From the NCBI RefSeq assembly GCF_001555965.1, contig NZ_LSHX01000033.1, positions 124,001-188,000 of the forward strand: a stretch of 64,000 nt of DNA. The letters are read 5' to 3'. A model generated the notes under the pieces. The model had not been told where the DNA came from. It did no database searches and saw only the letters and a list, made by a program, of their open reading frames with translations. Of this stretch, positions 8,109 to 17,226 are shown in pieces. The stretch is from Sphingomonas sp. CCH21-G11. GTDB taxonomy: Bacteria > Pseudomonadota > Alphaproteobacteria > Sphingomonadales > Sphingomonadaceae. The translations under genes were made by a program, and so were the position numbers. Numbering within the stretch: the first letter of the stretch is position 1; the number at the start of each line of letters is the position of its first letter.

Positions 8109-9019
8109 CGGCCAAACGCCTTTGCGACCAACGCCCGGGTCCGCGTCCACGAGTCGGTGCCGGGGGCGATCAGCTCGACATGCCCGGTCCGGTCGATGCG
8201 ATGCAGCGTCGCGCGGTCGCCCGCTGCCTGCGCCCTGGCGACGAAGTCGGTCTTCAGCTCGATCGGGATGATCCGGTCCTGCAGGCCCGCGACATGGTCT
8301 TGCGGTACCCCGATCGGCAGCAGCCGCGCGACCGATGTGTCGGCGAAGCGATCGGCCGGATTGGCACCCGCGACCAGCTTGCCGACCACTTCGGTGCCGC
8401 AGCCATTGGCGGGGGTCGCGGCGGTGCGCTCGAGGTCGGGCAGGCCACCCAGGCTGATGACATGCGCGATCGGCAAGGGGGCGGCGCTCCGCAGCGGGCT
8501 GCCCGCCGGCAGCCTCGGCCGCGCCGCCAGCCACAGCGCCAGGTGCCCGCCCGCCGAATGGCCGATCGCGACGACGCGCCGGGTGTCGAGGCTGTATTGC
8601 GCGGCATGGTCCCGCAGCGCATCCGCCGCCGCGGCCACATCGGCAAAGGTGCCGGGATAGCCGCCGCCCGCGCGGTCCTGCCCGCGATAATCGATGTTCC
8701 ACACGGCATAGCCCGCGCTGCGCAGGTCGGCGGCGGCCCAGTCCATCAGCGTGCGATCGGCGATGTCGGTGGTCCAGCAGCCGCCATGCACCATCAGCAC
8801 CGTCGGGTGCGGCCCGGCCCCGGCCGGCAGCCACAGGTCGACGCGTTGATACGGGTCGCTGCCATAGGCGATTTCGATCTTTCCCGTCGGCCGCGGCCGT
8901 GCCGTCAGGTCGGCCCAGCGCATCAACGCTGCGGCGGGTGCCGCCATTTCGGCGGGCCGCTCGACAGTGGTGCAGGCGGCCGTGGCCAGCAGCGTGGCGG
9001 CAAGGATCAGGCGGGTCAT
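8105..9019 (-). CDS. Alpha/beta-hydrolase lipoprotein, possible kynurenine formamidase
   Basis: 304 residues. It starts with a lipoprotein signal (MTRLILAATLLATAAC, lipobox Cys16), so it should be membrane-anchored outside the cytoplasm. The hydrolase domain has the oxyanion motif HGGCW (residues 78-82), the nucleophile motif GHSAGG (Ser155) and a C-terminal His in RTGHVE. HGGxW and GxSAGG are typical of the esterase/formamidase branch that includes eukaryotic-type arylformamidase. Because it is the upstream, four-base-overlapping partner of kynU, formylkynurenine hydrolysis is a reasonable guess. A periplasmic location would be odd for that pathway, so a general esterase remains possible. 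Confidence 0.85.
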   Translation of the reverse strand: MTRLILAATLLATAACTTVERPAEMAAPAAALMRWADLTARPRPTGKIEIAYGSDPYQRVDLWLPAGAGPHPTVLMVHGGCWTTDIADRTLMDWAAADLRSAGYAVWNIDYRGQDRAGGGYPGTFADVAAAADALRDHAAQYSLDTRRVVAIGHSAGGHLALWLAARPRLPAGSPLRSAAPLPIAHVISLGGLPDLERTAATPANGCGTEVVGKLVAGANPADRFADTSVARLLPIGVPQDHVAGLQDRIIPIELKTDFVARAQAAGDRATLHRIDRTGHVELIAPGTDSWTRTRALVAKAFGR

Positions 9020-9067
9020 GCGGGCTTCCTAGCGCGCGGCGCGCGCCGCTGCTATCCACCCCGCCAT

Positions 9068-11314
9068 ATGTCCACCGACTTGACCGATCCCTTCGACCAG
9101 ATCGTCGATCATCCCTTCGACAGCGCGCTTTCCGAACGCTATCTCGTCTATGCCCTGTCGACGATCACGGCGCGGTCGCTGCCCGATGTGCGCGACGGCT
9201 TGAAGCCGGTGCATCGCCGGCTGCTGTGGGCGATGCGGCTGCTGCGGCTCGACCCCGCGTCAGGCTACAAGAAGTGCGCGCGCGTTGTTGGCGACGTGAT
9301 CGGCAAATATCACCCGCATGGCGACCAGTCGGTCTATGACGCGATGGTTCGCCTAGCCCAGGATTTTGCGCTGCGCTATCCGCTGGTCGACGGCCAGGGC
9401 AATTTCGGCAACATCGACGGCGATAACGCCGCCGCCTATCGTTACACCGAAGCGCGGCTGACCCCGGTCGCCATCGACCTGATGGACGGGCTGGACGAGG
9501 ACGCCGCCGACTTCCGCCCGACCTATAATGGCGAGGAACAGGAGCCGGAGCTGTTTCCGGGCCTGTTTCCCAACCTGCTTGCCAACGGTGCCAGCGGCAT
9601 CGCGGTCGGCATGGCGACCAGCATCCCGCCGCACAATGCCGCCGAGCTGATCGATGCCGCCATCCACCTGATCGACCAGCCCGCGGCCGACGATGCGGCG
9701 ATGCTCCAGTTCATTCAGGGGCCCGATCTGCCCACGGGGGGGATCGTCGTCGACCCGCCCGCCGCGGTCGCGGAGGCTTATGCCACCGGGCGCGGTAGCT
9801 TTCGGGTGCGCGCGCGCTGGTCGGTCGAGGACCAAGGGCGCGGCACGTGGCAGGCGGTGGTCTCCGAAATTCCCTATGGGGTGCAGAAGGGCAAGCTGAT
9901 CGAGCAGATCGCGGCGCTGATCAACGACAAAAAGCTGCCCATCCTGGCCGATGTCCGCGACGAATCGGATGCGGAGGTGCGCATCGTGCTCGAGCCGCGC
10001 AGCCGCACGGTCGACGCCGCGGTGCTGATGGACGGCCTGTTCCGGCTGACCGACCTCGAAACGCGCGTGCCGCTCAACCTCAACGTCCTCGACGCGACGC
10101 GAACGCCACGGGTGATGAGCCTGCGCGAGGCGCTGTCCGCCTGGGTCGATCACCAGTTCATCGTGCTCAGGCGGCGGACCGAGCACCGGCTGGCCAGGAT
10201 CGCCGATCGCATGGAGCTGCTCGACGGCTACATCATCGCCTTCCTCAACCTCGATCGCGTGATCGAGATCATCCGGACCGAGGACGAGCCCAAGCCGGTG
10301 ATGATTGCGGAGTTCGCGCTGACCGACCGCCAGGCGGAGGCGATCCTGAACATGCGCCTGCGTTCGCTGCGCCGACTGGAGGAAATGGAGCTGCGGCGCG
10401 AGCGCGACGGGCTGGAAAAGGAACAGGGCGAGCTGACGCTGCTGCTCGGCAGCGAGGCACGCCAGCGGACGCGGATGAAGCGCGATCTGGCGAAGATCCG
10501 CGACCGCTATGGCCCCGAGACCGCGATCGGGCGGCGCCGCACGACCGTCGCCGAAGCCGCGCCCGCCGCCGACATCCCGCTGGAGGCGATGATCGAGCGT
10601 GAGCCGATCACCGTGATCCTGTCGCAGCGCGGGTGGATCCGCGCGCTAAAGGGGCATGGTGATCTGGCGGCTGCCGACACGCTCAAGTTCAAGGAAGGCG
10701 ACGGGCCGCTGTTCGCCTTTCATGCCCAGACGACCGACAAGCTGCTGCTCGCCGCCGACAATGGCCGCTTCTACACGCTCGCCGCCGACAAGCTGCCGGG
10801 CGGGCGCGGTTTCGGCGAGCCGGTGCGGCTGATGATCGACCTTGCCGACGATGTCGGGGTCACCACGCTGCTGCCCGCATCGGCGGCGGCGCGGCTGCTG
10901 GTCGCGGCCAGCGACGGGCGCGGCTTCATCGTGCGCACCGGCGACGTCATTGCCGAGACGCGCAAGGGCAAGCAGGTCGTGACGCCGCGGCCGGGCGCGC
11001 GGCTGGCGGTGGTGCGAACGGTGCGCCTCGAAGACGATTATGTCGCGGTCGCCGGCGACAATCGCCGGCTGCTCGTCTTTCCGATGAGCGAGCTGCCTGA
11101 AATGGCGCGCGGGCAGGGGGTTCAGTTGCAGCGATATCGCGAAGGCGGCCTGGCCGACGTCCGCGCCTTCCGCTTCGCCGACGGGTTGAGCTGGACGATG
11201 GGCGGCGAACAGGGGCGTACCCGTACCGAGCCCGACATGAACCCGTGGCGTGCCGCACGCGGTGCGGCGGGACGCATGCCGCCGACCGGTTTTCCGCGCG
11301 ACAACCGTTTCTGA
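9068..11314 (+). CDS. parC: DNA topoisomerase IV subunit A
   Basis: 748 residues. The cleavage-religation subunit of topoisomerase IV, which decatenates daughter chromosomes. The N-terminal breakage domain contains [25 protein letters not shown] and the catalytic Tyr126 in [13 protein letters not shown]. The positions matching E. coli ParC Ser80 and Glu84 are Gln87 and Asp91. The length and the GyrA-like C-terminal region with few blades fit ParC rather than GyrA. The ATG at 9068 begins the conserved region; the very long upstream extension of the reading frame is antisense to the hydrolase gene. Divergent from that gene with 48 bases between. Confidence 0.94.
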   Translation: MSTDLTDPFDQIVDHPFDSALSERYLVYALSTITARSLPDVRDGLKPVHRRLLWAMRLLRLDPASGYKKCARVVGDVIGKYHPHGDQSVYDAMVRLAQDFALRYPLVDGQGNFGNIDGDNAAAYRYTEARLTPVAIDLMDGLDEDAADFRPTYNGEEQEPELFPGLFPNLLANGASGIAVGMATSIPPHNAAELIDAAIHLIDQPAADDAAMLQFIQGPDLPTGGIVVDPPAAVAEAYATGRGSFRVRARWSVEDQGRGTWQAVVSEIPYGVQKGKLIEQIAALINDKKLPILADVRDESDAEVRIVLEPRSRTVDAAVLMDGLFRLTDLETRVPLNLNVLDATRTPRVMSLREALSAWVDHQFIVLRRRTEHRLARIADRMELLDGYIIAFLNLDRVIEIIRTEDEPKPVMIAEFALTDRQAEAILNMRLRSLRRLEEMELRRERDGLEKEQGELTLLLGSEARQRTRMKRDLAKIRDRYGPETAIGRRRTTVAEAAPAADIPLEAMIEREPITVILSQRGWIRALKGHGDLAAADTLKFKEGDGPLFAFHAQTTDKLLLAADNGRFYTLAADKLPGGRGFGEPVRLMIDLADDVGVTTLLPASAAARLLVAASDGRGFIVRTGDVIAETRKGKQVVTPRPGARLAVVRTVRLEDDYVAVAGDNRRLLVFPMSELPEMARGQGVQLQRYREGGLADVRAFRFADGLSWTMGGEQGRTRTEPDMNPWRAARGAAGRMPPTGFPRDNRF

Positions 11315-11398
11315 TCAAGGGGATGACCCCGCGATCTTTTCGCGCGCTGCGCAATTTTTGAACAGAGGTTGTTAATCAAGTCCGGTTAGACCGAACCG

Positions 11399-13120
11399 GT
11401 GTTCAAGTTCGGGTCTTCTTCGGTCACGATCGCCGGCGGTAAGGCTGCTGCCTTGCCGCGCACCGTGCAGTTGAGCGACGAAGAGGCCGAGGAAACCCAG
11501 GCAACGCTCGATTTGCTGCCGATCCCGGCGGCCGTGGTGCGCCGGTGCGACGACGATCTGGTGCTGATCGCGATCAACCGGCTGTTCCGTCTCGCGGGGC
11601 TCGGCACGATCGGCGACCGATCGCTCCTGCTCGATGCGCTCGACGAACGGGTTCGCGGCTATCTCGCCTCCGACCGGGTCGAGGAACGCTTCCAGTGGCA
11701 GACTTCGGAAGACATCGACTGCCGCCATTATGCGGTGATGCTCTCGCGCCGGCCGCGCGACCGGGTGGCGAACCAGTGCGTTGTCACACTGGTCGACCAT
11801 ACCGCCGAACAGCGCACCGAAAACAGCCTGCGCCGCGAGATGCTGACGGATGCACTCACCGGGCTGCCCAACCGGGCGGGCTTTGCCGATCAGCTCGAGG
11901 CGGCCTGCGCCGAAAGTGGTACCGAGGCGTTTGCCGTGCTGGTGGTGGACCTTGATCGCTTCAGCCGCGTCAATGCCTGTATGGGCAGCCTTGCCGGGGA
12001 CGAATTGCTCATCTCGGTTGCGCGGCGGATCAAGGGCGCGTTGCGTGGCAACGACATCCTGTCGCGCATCGGCGGCGACGAGTTCGCGGTGCTCATGTCG
12101 CTCGAGGAGGGTGCCGAGGATGCGTGCCAGGTCGCACGCCGTATCGAATCCGCGCTCGCCACGCCGTTCCGGCTTTCCGACTTCGAAATCCGGATGCAGG
12201 TGTCGATCGGCATCGCGCTGGGTGCCGATGTCGACGCCGATAACGAGGACCTGATCCGCAACGCCCAGTTTGCGGTCAAGCGCGCGAAGTCGAGCGGAAA
12301 GATCGAGATCTATCAGGTGCGCGCCTTCGATCTGATGCGCAGCCAGTTCAGCATCGAAACCGAGCTTCGCCGCGCCATCGAACATGGCCAGATGCACCTG
12401 TGCTTCCAGCCGATCTGCGATCTCGGCACGGGGCGGATCGTCGCGTTCGAATCGCTGGCGCGTTGGACCACCGATACCGGTCTGGAACTGTCGCCGGGCG
12501 AATTCATTCCCGTCGCCGAGGAATCGGGGCTGATCCTGCCGCTGGGACGCTGGGCGCTGGCCGAAACCGCGCGCACGCTGTCGTCCTGGGACGCGCAGGC
12601 CGGCGGCAATTGCGGCGTCACCCTGTCGGTCAACATTTCCGCGATCCAGCTTCAGCGCGACAATGTCGCGGCGCTGGTGCGCGACACCGTGGCGAATTAC
12701 GGCATCGCTCCCAACCGGCTGACGCTCGAGCTGACCGAGAGCGCGATCGTCGCCGACCCGGATCGCAGCGCCAACACGCTGCGCGCGCTGAAGGACATCG
12801 GCGTCACCATCGCGATGGACGATTTCGGCACCGGCTATTCCAACCTCGGTTATCTCCAGAAGATGCCGATCGACATCCTCAAGATCGACCGCAGCTTCGT
12901 GACCGGGATGCTGGCCGATCGCGACAAGGTGGCGATCGTGCGCGCGATCCTGTCGCTGGCCCAGGCACTGGGGATGCGCACGACGGCGGAGGGCGTCGAA
13001 ACCGTCGAACTCGAACAGACGCTGGCGGCGCTCGGCTGCACCTTTGGCCAGGGCTTCCTCTATTCGCGGCCAGCCAAGTCAGACCTCGCCTTTCAGCTCA
13101 TCGGCCTGCGCAACAACTGA
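11399..13120 (+). CDS. GGDEF-EAL cyclic-di-GMP turnover protein
   Basis: 573 residues with no membrane segment. Roughly residues 20-145 look like a PAS-type sensory region (LPIPAAVVRRCDDDLVLIAINRLF...). The GGDEF domain (about 150-310) has an intact GGDEF at 225-229 and, five residues before it, an RGND inhibitory site. The EAL domain (about 320-570) has ESL for the first motif, NIS, ELTES, DDFGTGYS, KIDRSF and AEGVE, so phosphodiesterase activity is likely. Both activities appear possible. GTG start at 11399; no clear Shine-Dalgarno. The last 28 bases overlap the convergent tRNA nucleotidyltransferase gene. Confidence 0.92.
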   Translation: MFKFGSSSVTIAGGKAAALPRTVQLSDEEAEETQATLDLLPIPAAVVRRCDDDLVLIAINRLFRLAGLGTIGDRSLLLDALDERVRGYLASDRVEERFQWQTSEDIDCRHYAVMLSRRPRDRVANQCVVTLVDHTAEQRTENSLRREMLTDALTGLPNRAGFADQLEAACAESGTEAFAVLVVDLDRFSRVNACMGSLAGDELLISVARRIKGALRGNDILSRIGGDEFAVLMSLEEGAEDACQVARRIESALATPFRLSDFEIRMQVSIGIALGADVDADNEDLIRNAQFAVKRAKSSGKIEIYQVRAFDLMRSQFSIETELRRAIEHGQMHLCFQPICDLGTGRIVAFESLARWTTDTGLELSPGEFIPVAEESGLILPLGRWALAETARTLSSWDAQAGGNCGVTLSVNISAIQLQRDNVAALVRDTVANYGIAPNRLTLELTESAIVADPDRSANTLRALKDIGVTIAMDDFGTGYSNLGYLQKMPIDILKIDRSFVTGMLADRDKVAIVRAILSLAQALGMRTTAEGVETVELEQTLAALGCTFGQGFLYSRPAKSDLAFQLIGLRNN

Positions 13121-14319
13121 TCGACGCCGCGCTCGGCCAGCGCGCGCACGCGCGCGTCGTCGGGAAAGCCCTCCGCGATCCACGTCGTTTCGATCTCGCG
13201 CAGGATGCGCGCGACATCGGGGCCGGGCGGCAGTCCCATCGCGATCAGGTCGCCGCCGCCGAGCGGCAGGCGGGGCGGTGTCCAGCCGAGGAGCGCAGCC
13301 AGGCCCGCCGCAATCTCGCCCGCGTCGCCGTGCAGCAGCAGCCGGTCGCGCGCGCCTTCGACACCCGTCCGATATGCAAACGCGCGCGCGCTAGTGCCGG
13401 GTGGAAGCGGCTGAACGGCGTTCTCCAGTCGCTTGCGCCGCGCGTTTGAAAGCTTGAGCCGCGCGGCGACCGCACCCGCAACGCCGGGGTCCGCAGGCAG
13501 CAGCGCCGCCAGCCGGCGCACCGCGTCCGGTTCGACCGCGTGCGCGTGTTCGCGCGCGGCGAGTGCCGCCAGCCGCTCGGCCCCCGCGACATCGATTTCG
13601 GGCAGCACCGGGCGCAGGATTGCGTGCGCGACCATCAGCGCGACGATGCGCGGCGCGTGGCGGGTGACGAGCAGCTTGAGGACCTCGTCCGCGATACGCT
13701 CGCGCGACAATGCCATCAGGTCGTTGGCGCGCGCCGCGCACGCCGCAAGCCCGTCCGCGTCGGGCCGGTCGCCGAAGCGGGCCATGAAGCGGAAGAAGCG
13801 CAGGATGCGCAGATGGTCCTCCGCGATCCGGCGCAGCGGGTCGCCGATGAAGCGCACCCGGCCCTGCGCAAGGTCCGCGACGCCGCCGAAATAGTCGTGG
13901 ATCCGGCCGTTCATCGGGTCGGCATAGAGCGCGTTGATCGTGAAATCGCGTCGCGCCGCGTCCTCGTGCCAGTCGTTGGTGAACGCGACTTCGGCGTGGC
14001 GGCCATCGGTCGCGACGTCGCGGCGCAGCGTCGTGATCTCGACCGGGCCGCCCGCCAGCACTGCGGTAACAGTGCCGTGCGCCAGCCCGGTGGGAACGAC
14101 GCGTACGCCGGCGGCGCGCAACCGCGCCATTACCTCTTGCGGGGGATGCAGCGTCGCCAGATCGATGTCGCTCGCCTCGATCCCGACCAGCGCATCGCGG
14201 ACTGCGCCGCCGACGAAGCGCACCTCGTCTTGCGCCGCGCCGAGCAGCTGGACGAGCGCGTCCAGCCCCTCGCGCGCGCGCCAGCGCATCGGCGGCAGCG
14301 TGACGTCAGACGTGCTCAA
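13093..14319 (-). CDS. CCA tRNA nucleotidyltransferase / poly(A) polymerase family
   Basis: About 408 residues. The class II nucleotidyltransferase head is clear: VRFVGGAVRDALVG, then EASDIDLATLHPPQ with the catalytic acidic pair, then RRDFTINALYADP and the template motif RRIAEDHLRILRFFRFMARFG. It adds or repairs CCA on tRNAs. I take the TTG at 14319, which overlaps the NUDIX stop (TTGA); an ATG at 14289 would shorten it by ten residues. Last gene in a chain of four overlapping genes; its 3' end overlaps the convergent GGDEF-EAL gene. Confidence 0.92.
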   Translation of the reverse strand: MSTSDVTLPPMRWRAREGLDALVQLLGAAQDEVRFVGGAVRDALVGIEASDIDLATLHPPQEVMARLRAAGVRVVPTGLAHGTVTAVLAGGPVEITTLRRDVATDGRHAEVAFTNDWHEDAARRDFTINALYADPMNGRIHDYFGGVADLAQGRVRFIGDPLRRIAEDHLRILRFFRFMARFGDRPDADGLAACAARANDLMALSRERIADEVLKLLVTRHAPRIVALMVAHAILRPVLPEIDVAGAERLAALAAREHAHAVEPDAVRRLAALLPADPGVAGAVAARLKLSNARRKRLENAVQPLPPGTSARAFAYRTGVEGARDRLLLHGDAGEIAAGLAALLGWTPPRLPLGGGDLIAMGLPPGPDVARILREIETTWIAEGFPDDARVRALAERGVDQLLRRPMS

Positions 14320-14915
14320 TGCGGCCAGTCCAGCCGCCGGCCGAGGTTGATCAGCATCGCGGCGGTCGCGCCCCAGATGCGGCGACCGTTCCATTCGATC
14401 TCGTAATAATGACGCATCCGTCCCTGCCATTCGCGCGCGCGCCGCACCTGGTTGCCGGGATCGAGCACGAAGGCGAGCGGCGCCTCGAAAATGTCGTGGA
14501 CCTCCTGCGGCGCCGCCTGCAACGCGATATCGGGCGGGATGACCCCGATCACCGGGGTCACGTCAAAGCCGGTGACGGTGCGATAGCGATCGCCGACGCC
14601 CACGACCGTCACATGTGCCGGGTCGAGCGCAATCTCCTCCTGCGCCTCGCGCAGCGCCGCGGCGACCGCATCCGCATCCGACGCATCGATCCGGCCGCCC
14701 GGAAAGGCGACCTGTCCGGCATGAGTGCGCAGGCCTTGCGTCCGTTCGGTCAGGATCAGGCCGGGCGCGGCGCGGTCGGTGATCGCGACGAGCACCGCCG
14801 CGGGCAGGCCGTCATCGGGCGCTGGATCGGCAGGGTCGAAGGTGTCGCCGGGGATCGGCGCGGCGGCGTCCGACATTTCATCCAGCGCGCGGCGCAGGCG
14901 CTCGGCCAACGTCAT
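14316..14915 (-). CDS. NUDIX hydrolase, CoA pyrophosphatase-like
   Basis: 199 residues. The Nudix box is GGRIDASDADAVAAALREAQEEI, and the upstream segment LTERTQGLRTHAGQVAFPGGR matches the NudL/CoAse group (UPF0035 signature). This suggests cleavage of CoA or derivatives to 4'-phosphopantetheine and ADP; the precise substrate is inferred. ATG at 14915 overlaps the stop of the DUF1285 gene by four bases, and its own stop overlaps the following nucleotidyltransferase start. Confidence 0.9.
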   Translation of the reverse strand: MTLAERLRRALDEMSDAAAPIPGDTFDPADPAPDDGLPAAVLVAITDRAAPGLILTERTQGLRTHAGQVAFPGGRIDASDADAVAAALREAQEEIALDPAHVTVVGVGDRYRTVTGFDVTPVIGVIPPDIALQAAPQEVHDIFEAPLAFVLDPGNQVRRAREWQGRMRHYYEIEWNGRRIWGATAAMLINLGRRLDWPH

Positions 14916-15520
14916 GCCGCGGCAAACGGAAAGAATGCGCCGTCGCTCCACAGCCCGGGCGGTTCCGATCCGTTGGTTATCGCCGTTTCGGCCAGTTCGT
15001 AGAATACCGGTCGGGCGATCAGCGCGTCGAGTGCGTCGCGCACCCTCAGATAAGGGCGTGGCCCTTCGGCCGACTCCGCGATGCGGATCGGATGGGCGGC
15101 CCCCGCGGTGACCAGATCGCCGGTATTGAGCTGAAAGGCGAGCCGCGCCGCGCTGCCCGTGCCCGCCGCCTTCACCGCTACGGCGACGAACGGCGCGTCC
15201 TCGACCGCGATGTCGAGCTTTTCGACCGGCGTGACGAGGACGAAACCGCCGTCCGCCTCGCGCCGCAACAGGGTGGAGAACAGGCGGACCATCGCCGGCC
15301 GCCCGATCGGCGACCCCTGATGATACCAGGTGCCGTCGCGCGCGATCCGCATCTCGCTGTCGCCGCAATGGGGCGGGTCCCATTGCGCGACGGGGGGCAG
15401 GCGGCGCGCTTCGACCAGGCGCGCGATATCGGGAAGCGAAAGGCTCGACAGGTCGGGCGGCGGCGGCATCGGCATGGCTGCGTGGATACGCACGAACGGC
15501 GCGGCGCGCAAAGCCCTCAC
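14912..15520 (-). CDS. DUF1285 family protein
   Basis: Up to 202 residues, without signal peptide or membrane segment. The DUF1285 pattern is visible: WDPPHCGDSEMRIARDGTWYHQGSPIGRPAMVRLFSTLLRRE, then GFVLVTPVEKLDIAVEDAPFVA. Function unknown. The GTG at 15520 overlaps the stop of the GNAT gene by four bases; an internal ATG at 15475 (MPMPPPPDL) starts nearer the conserved region and may be the real one. It is embedded in an operon with a GNAT, a NUDIX hydrolase and a tRNA nucleotidyltransferase. Confidence 0.9.
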   Translation of the reverse strand: MRALRAAPFVRIHAAMPMPPPPDLSSLSLPDIARLVEARRLPPVAQWDPPHCGDSEMRIARDGTWYHQGSPIGRPAMVRLFSTLLRREADGGFVLVTPVEKLDIAVEDAPFVAVAVKAAGTGSAARLAFQLNTGDLVTAGAAHPIRIAESAEGPRPYLRVRDALDALIARPVFYELAETAITNGSEPPGLWSDGAFFPFAAA

Positions 15521-16053
15521 ACGCCCGGCGGATCAACCAGCGCCGTCAGCCGCGCTTCGACGATGCCGGCGCAGTCGGGTACGTCCGCGCCGCGCGCCAG
15601 CAGCCGGTGCCGCTCGACCGGGCCGGGCAGCCGCCACGCGCCGGTCCGATCGGCGGTGAAGCCGAAGAACCGGCCATAATATTCGGGGTCGCCGACCAGC
15701 ATCAGCCGCTGGAACTCCGGGCGTGGCCTGCGCTCGACGCGCTCGAGCAGCCGCTCCATCAACCTGCGCCCGATGCCGCCGCGCTGGAGGTCGGGCGCGA
15801 CCGCAACCGGGCCGACCATCACCATCGGGACGGTCTCCCCCGAATCGCACCTGATCTGCACCGGCCAGCACTGGATGCTGGCGATCAAGCTGCCCTCTGC
15901 GTCGACGACCGCCTCGCTCAAGGCGGCAATCGCGGTGGTCCCGGCGCGCACGCGATAGGCGGTGCGTTGTATCCGGTCCGTGCCGAACGCCGCGTCGAGC
16001 AGCGCATCGACGTCGTCGGGGGCGACCGAGGTCAGCGGGACAAAGCGAATCAT
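15517..16053 (-). CDS. GNAT family N-acetyltransferase
   Basis: 178 residues. The acetyl-CoA binding motif of the GNAT fold is PDLQRGGIGRRLMERLLERVER, preceded by the strand VPMVMVGPVAVAP and followed by RLMLVGDPEYYGRFGF-like text (VGDPEYYGRFFGFTADR), which resembles the YhbS-type acetyltransferases. Substrate unknown. ATG at 16053 chosen; a TTG directly before it is possible. First gene of the overlapping four-gene chain running to 13093. Confidence 0.88.
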   Translation of the reverse strand: MIRFVPLTSVAPDDVDALLDAAFGTDRIQRTAYRVRAGTTAIAALSEAVVDAEGSLIASIQCWPVQIRCDSGETVPMVMVGPVAVAPDLQRGGIGRRLMERLLERVERRPRPEFQRLMLVGDPEYYGRFFGFTADRTGAWRLPGPVERHRLLARGADVPDCAGIVEARLTALVDPPGV

Positions 16054-16153
16054 CAACGGTTCCGTCTGCCCGGTGGACGCAGCGGGCGGCGCGCCTTAGC
16101 GTCGAATCGGTGCGCGGCAAAGCATCGCGCATGCGGGGAGGAACGCCATCGCC

Positions 16154-16786
16154 ATGAAGCTTTATGATTCACCCTGGGCACCCAGCCCGCGCCGGGTCCG
16201 CATTTACCTGGCCGAAAAGGGGATCGAGGTGCCGCGCGTCAACATCGACCTGCGCGCCGCGGAACATCTCGGCGCCGATTATCTGGCGGTCAATCCGCGC
16301 GGCGCGGTCCCCGCACTCGAACTCGACGATGGCGAGGTCATTTGCGAATCCTCCGCGATCTGTCGCTATTTCGAGGCCCTGCATCCCGATCCCCCGCTGT
16401 TCGGCACGACGGCGGTGGAGATCGCCCGGATTGAGAGCTGGACGCGCCGGATCGAGCAGGACGGCTATGCCGCGGTCGTCCACGTCCTGCGCAACACCGC
16501 GCCCGCGTTCAAGGATCGCGCGCTGGTCGGCGCCGCCCCGGCCGCGCCGCAGATCCCCGAACTCGCCGCGCGCGGCACGTTGATGTGGCGGGCCTTCGTC
16601 GCCACGCTCGACCAGCGGCTGGAGGCCAGCGAATGGGTGGCGGGCGACCGCTTCAGCTTTGCCGACATCACCGCACTGATCACCGTCGACTTCGCCGCGC
16701 GGTGCAAGCTCGACACGCCGGAGGATGCCACCCACCTGCGCCGCTGGCACGCAGTCATCAGCGCCCGACCGTCTGCGGCCGCCTGA
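16154..16786 (+). CDS. Glutathione S-transferase family protein
   Basis: 210 residues. An N-terminal thioredoxin-like domain (MKLYDSPWAPSPRRVRIYLAEKGIEV..., NPRGAVPALELDDGEVICESSAICRYFE with the conserved cis-Pro and ESSAI glutathione site) precedes an all-helical domain ending with RFSFADITALITVDFAARCK. SPWAPSP carries the likely catalytic Ser. Probably a cytosolic glutathione-dependent transferase; substrate unknown. The following folB gene begins about 70 bases later in the same direction. Confidence 0.9.
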   Translation: MKLYDSPWAPSPRRVRIYLAEKGIEVPRVNIDLRAAEHLGADYLAVNPRGAVPALELDDGEVICESSAICRYFEALHPDPPLFGTTAVEIARIESWTRRIEQDGYAAVVHVLRNTAPAFKDRALVGAAPAAPQIPELAARGTLMWRAFVATLDQRLEASEWVAGDRFSFADITALITVDFAARCKLDTPEDATHLRRWHAVISARPSAAA

Positions 16787-16854
16787 TTTCCGGCTTTGCG
16801 TGGCGGGAGGCGAGGATTAAGGGGCGGGACGAAATTGTTTCGGGAACCGCCTCC

Positions 16855-17226
16855 TTGTCCGATCGCCTCCAGCTTCATGTCCTCGATTTCGACGTCAATG
16901 TGCTGACCGGCATCTATTCGGAGGAAACGCACCTTCCCCAGCCGCTGCGCATCTCGATCACCGTCGACCTCGACTGCGCCGAACATTACGCGCCCGACAC
17001 ACCCTTGTCGGCGTCCAAGAACTATCTCGACCTCAAGCACGCGGCATCGACCGCCTTGCCGCCGGGCGTCCACTTCACATTGATCGAAGGGGTGGCGGAT
17101 CACATCGCCGAAACCCTGTTCGTCCAGGATGATCGCGTGCGCCGGGTCGAGGTAAAGATCATCAAGCTCGCCATCGCCGAAGCCGGCGAATCGATCGGCA
17201 TCACCCTCGTGCGGCATCGCCGGTGA
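16855..17226 (+). CDS. folB: Dihydroneopterin aldolase
   Basis: About 123 residues. FolB converts dihydroneopterin to hydroxymethyldihydropterin plus glycolaldehyde in folate synthesis. Recognised by the short tunnelling-fold sequence: LHVLDFDVNVLTGIYSEETHLPQPLRISITVDL, SASKNYLDLKHAA, HFTLIEGVADHIAE, and VEVKIIKLAIAEAGESIGITL. No ATG is available near the conserved N-terminus; I use TTG at 16855. The next gene starts inside the folB stop (GTGA), so the two are coupled. Confidence 0.85.
   Translation: MSDRLQLHVLDFDVNVLTGIYSEETHLPQPLRISITVDLDCAEHYAPDTPLSASKNYLDLKHAASTALPPGVHFTLIEGVADHIAETLFVQDDRVRRVEVKIIKLAIAEAGESIGITLVRHRR

Noticed and set aside
6918..9059. A fused kynureninase-hydrolase protein of about 713 residues
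   Set aside because: The upstream part of this frame is a shadow of the hydrolase gene. The hydrolase is clear in another frame and kynU has its own ATG with a four-base overlap.
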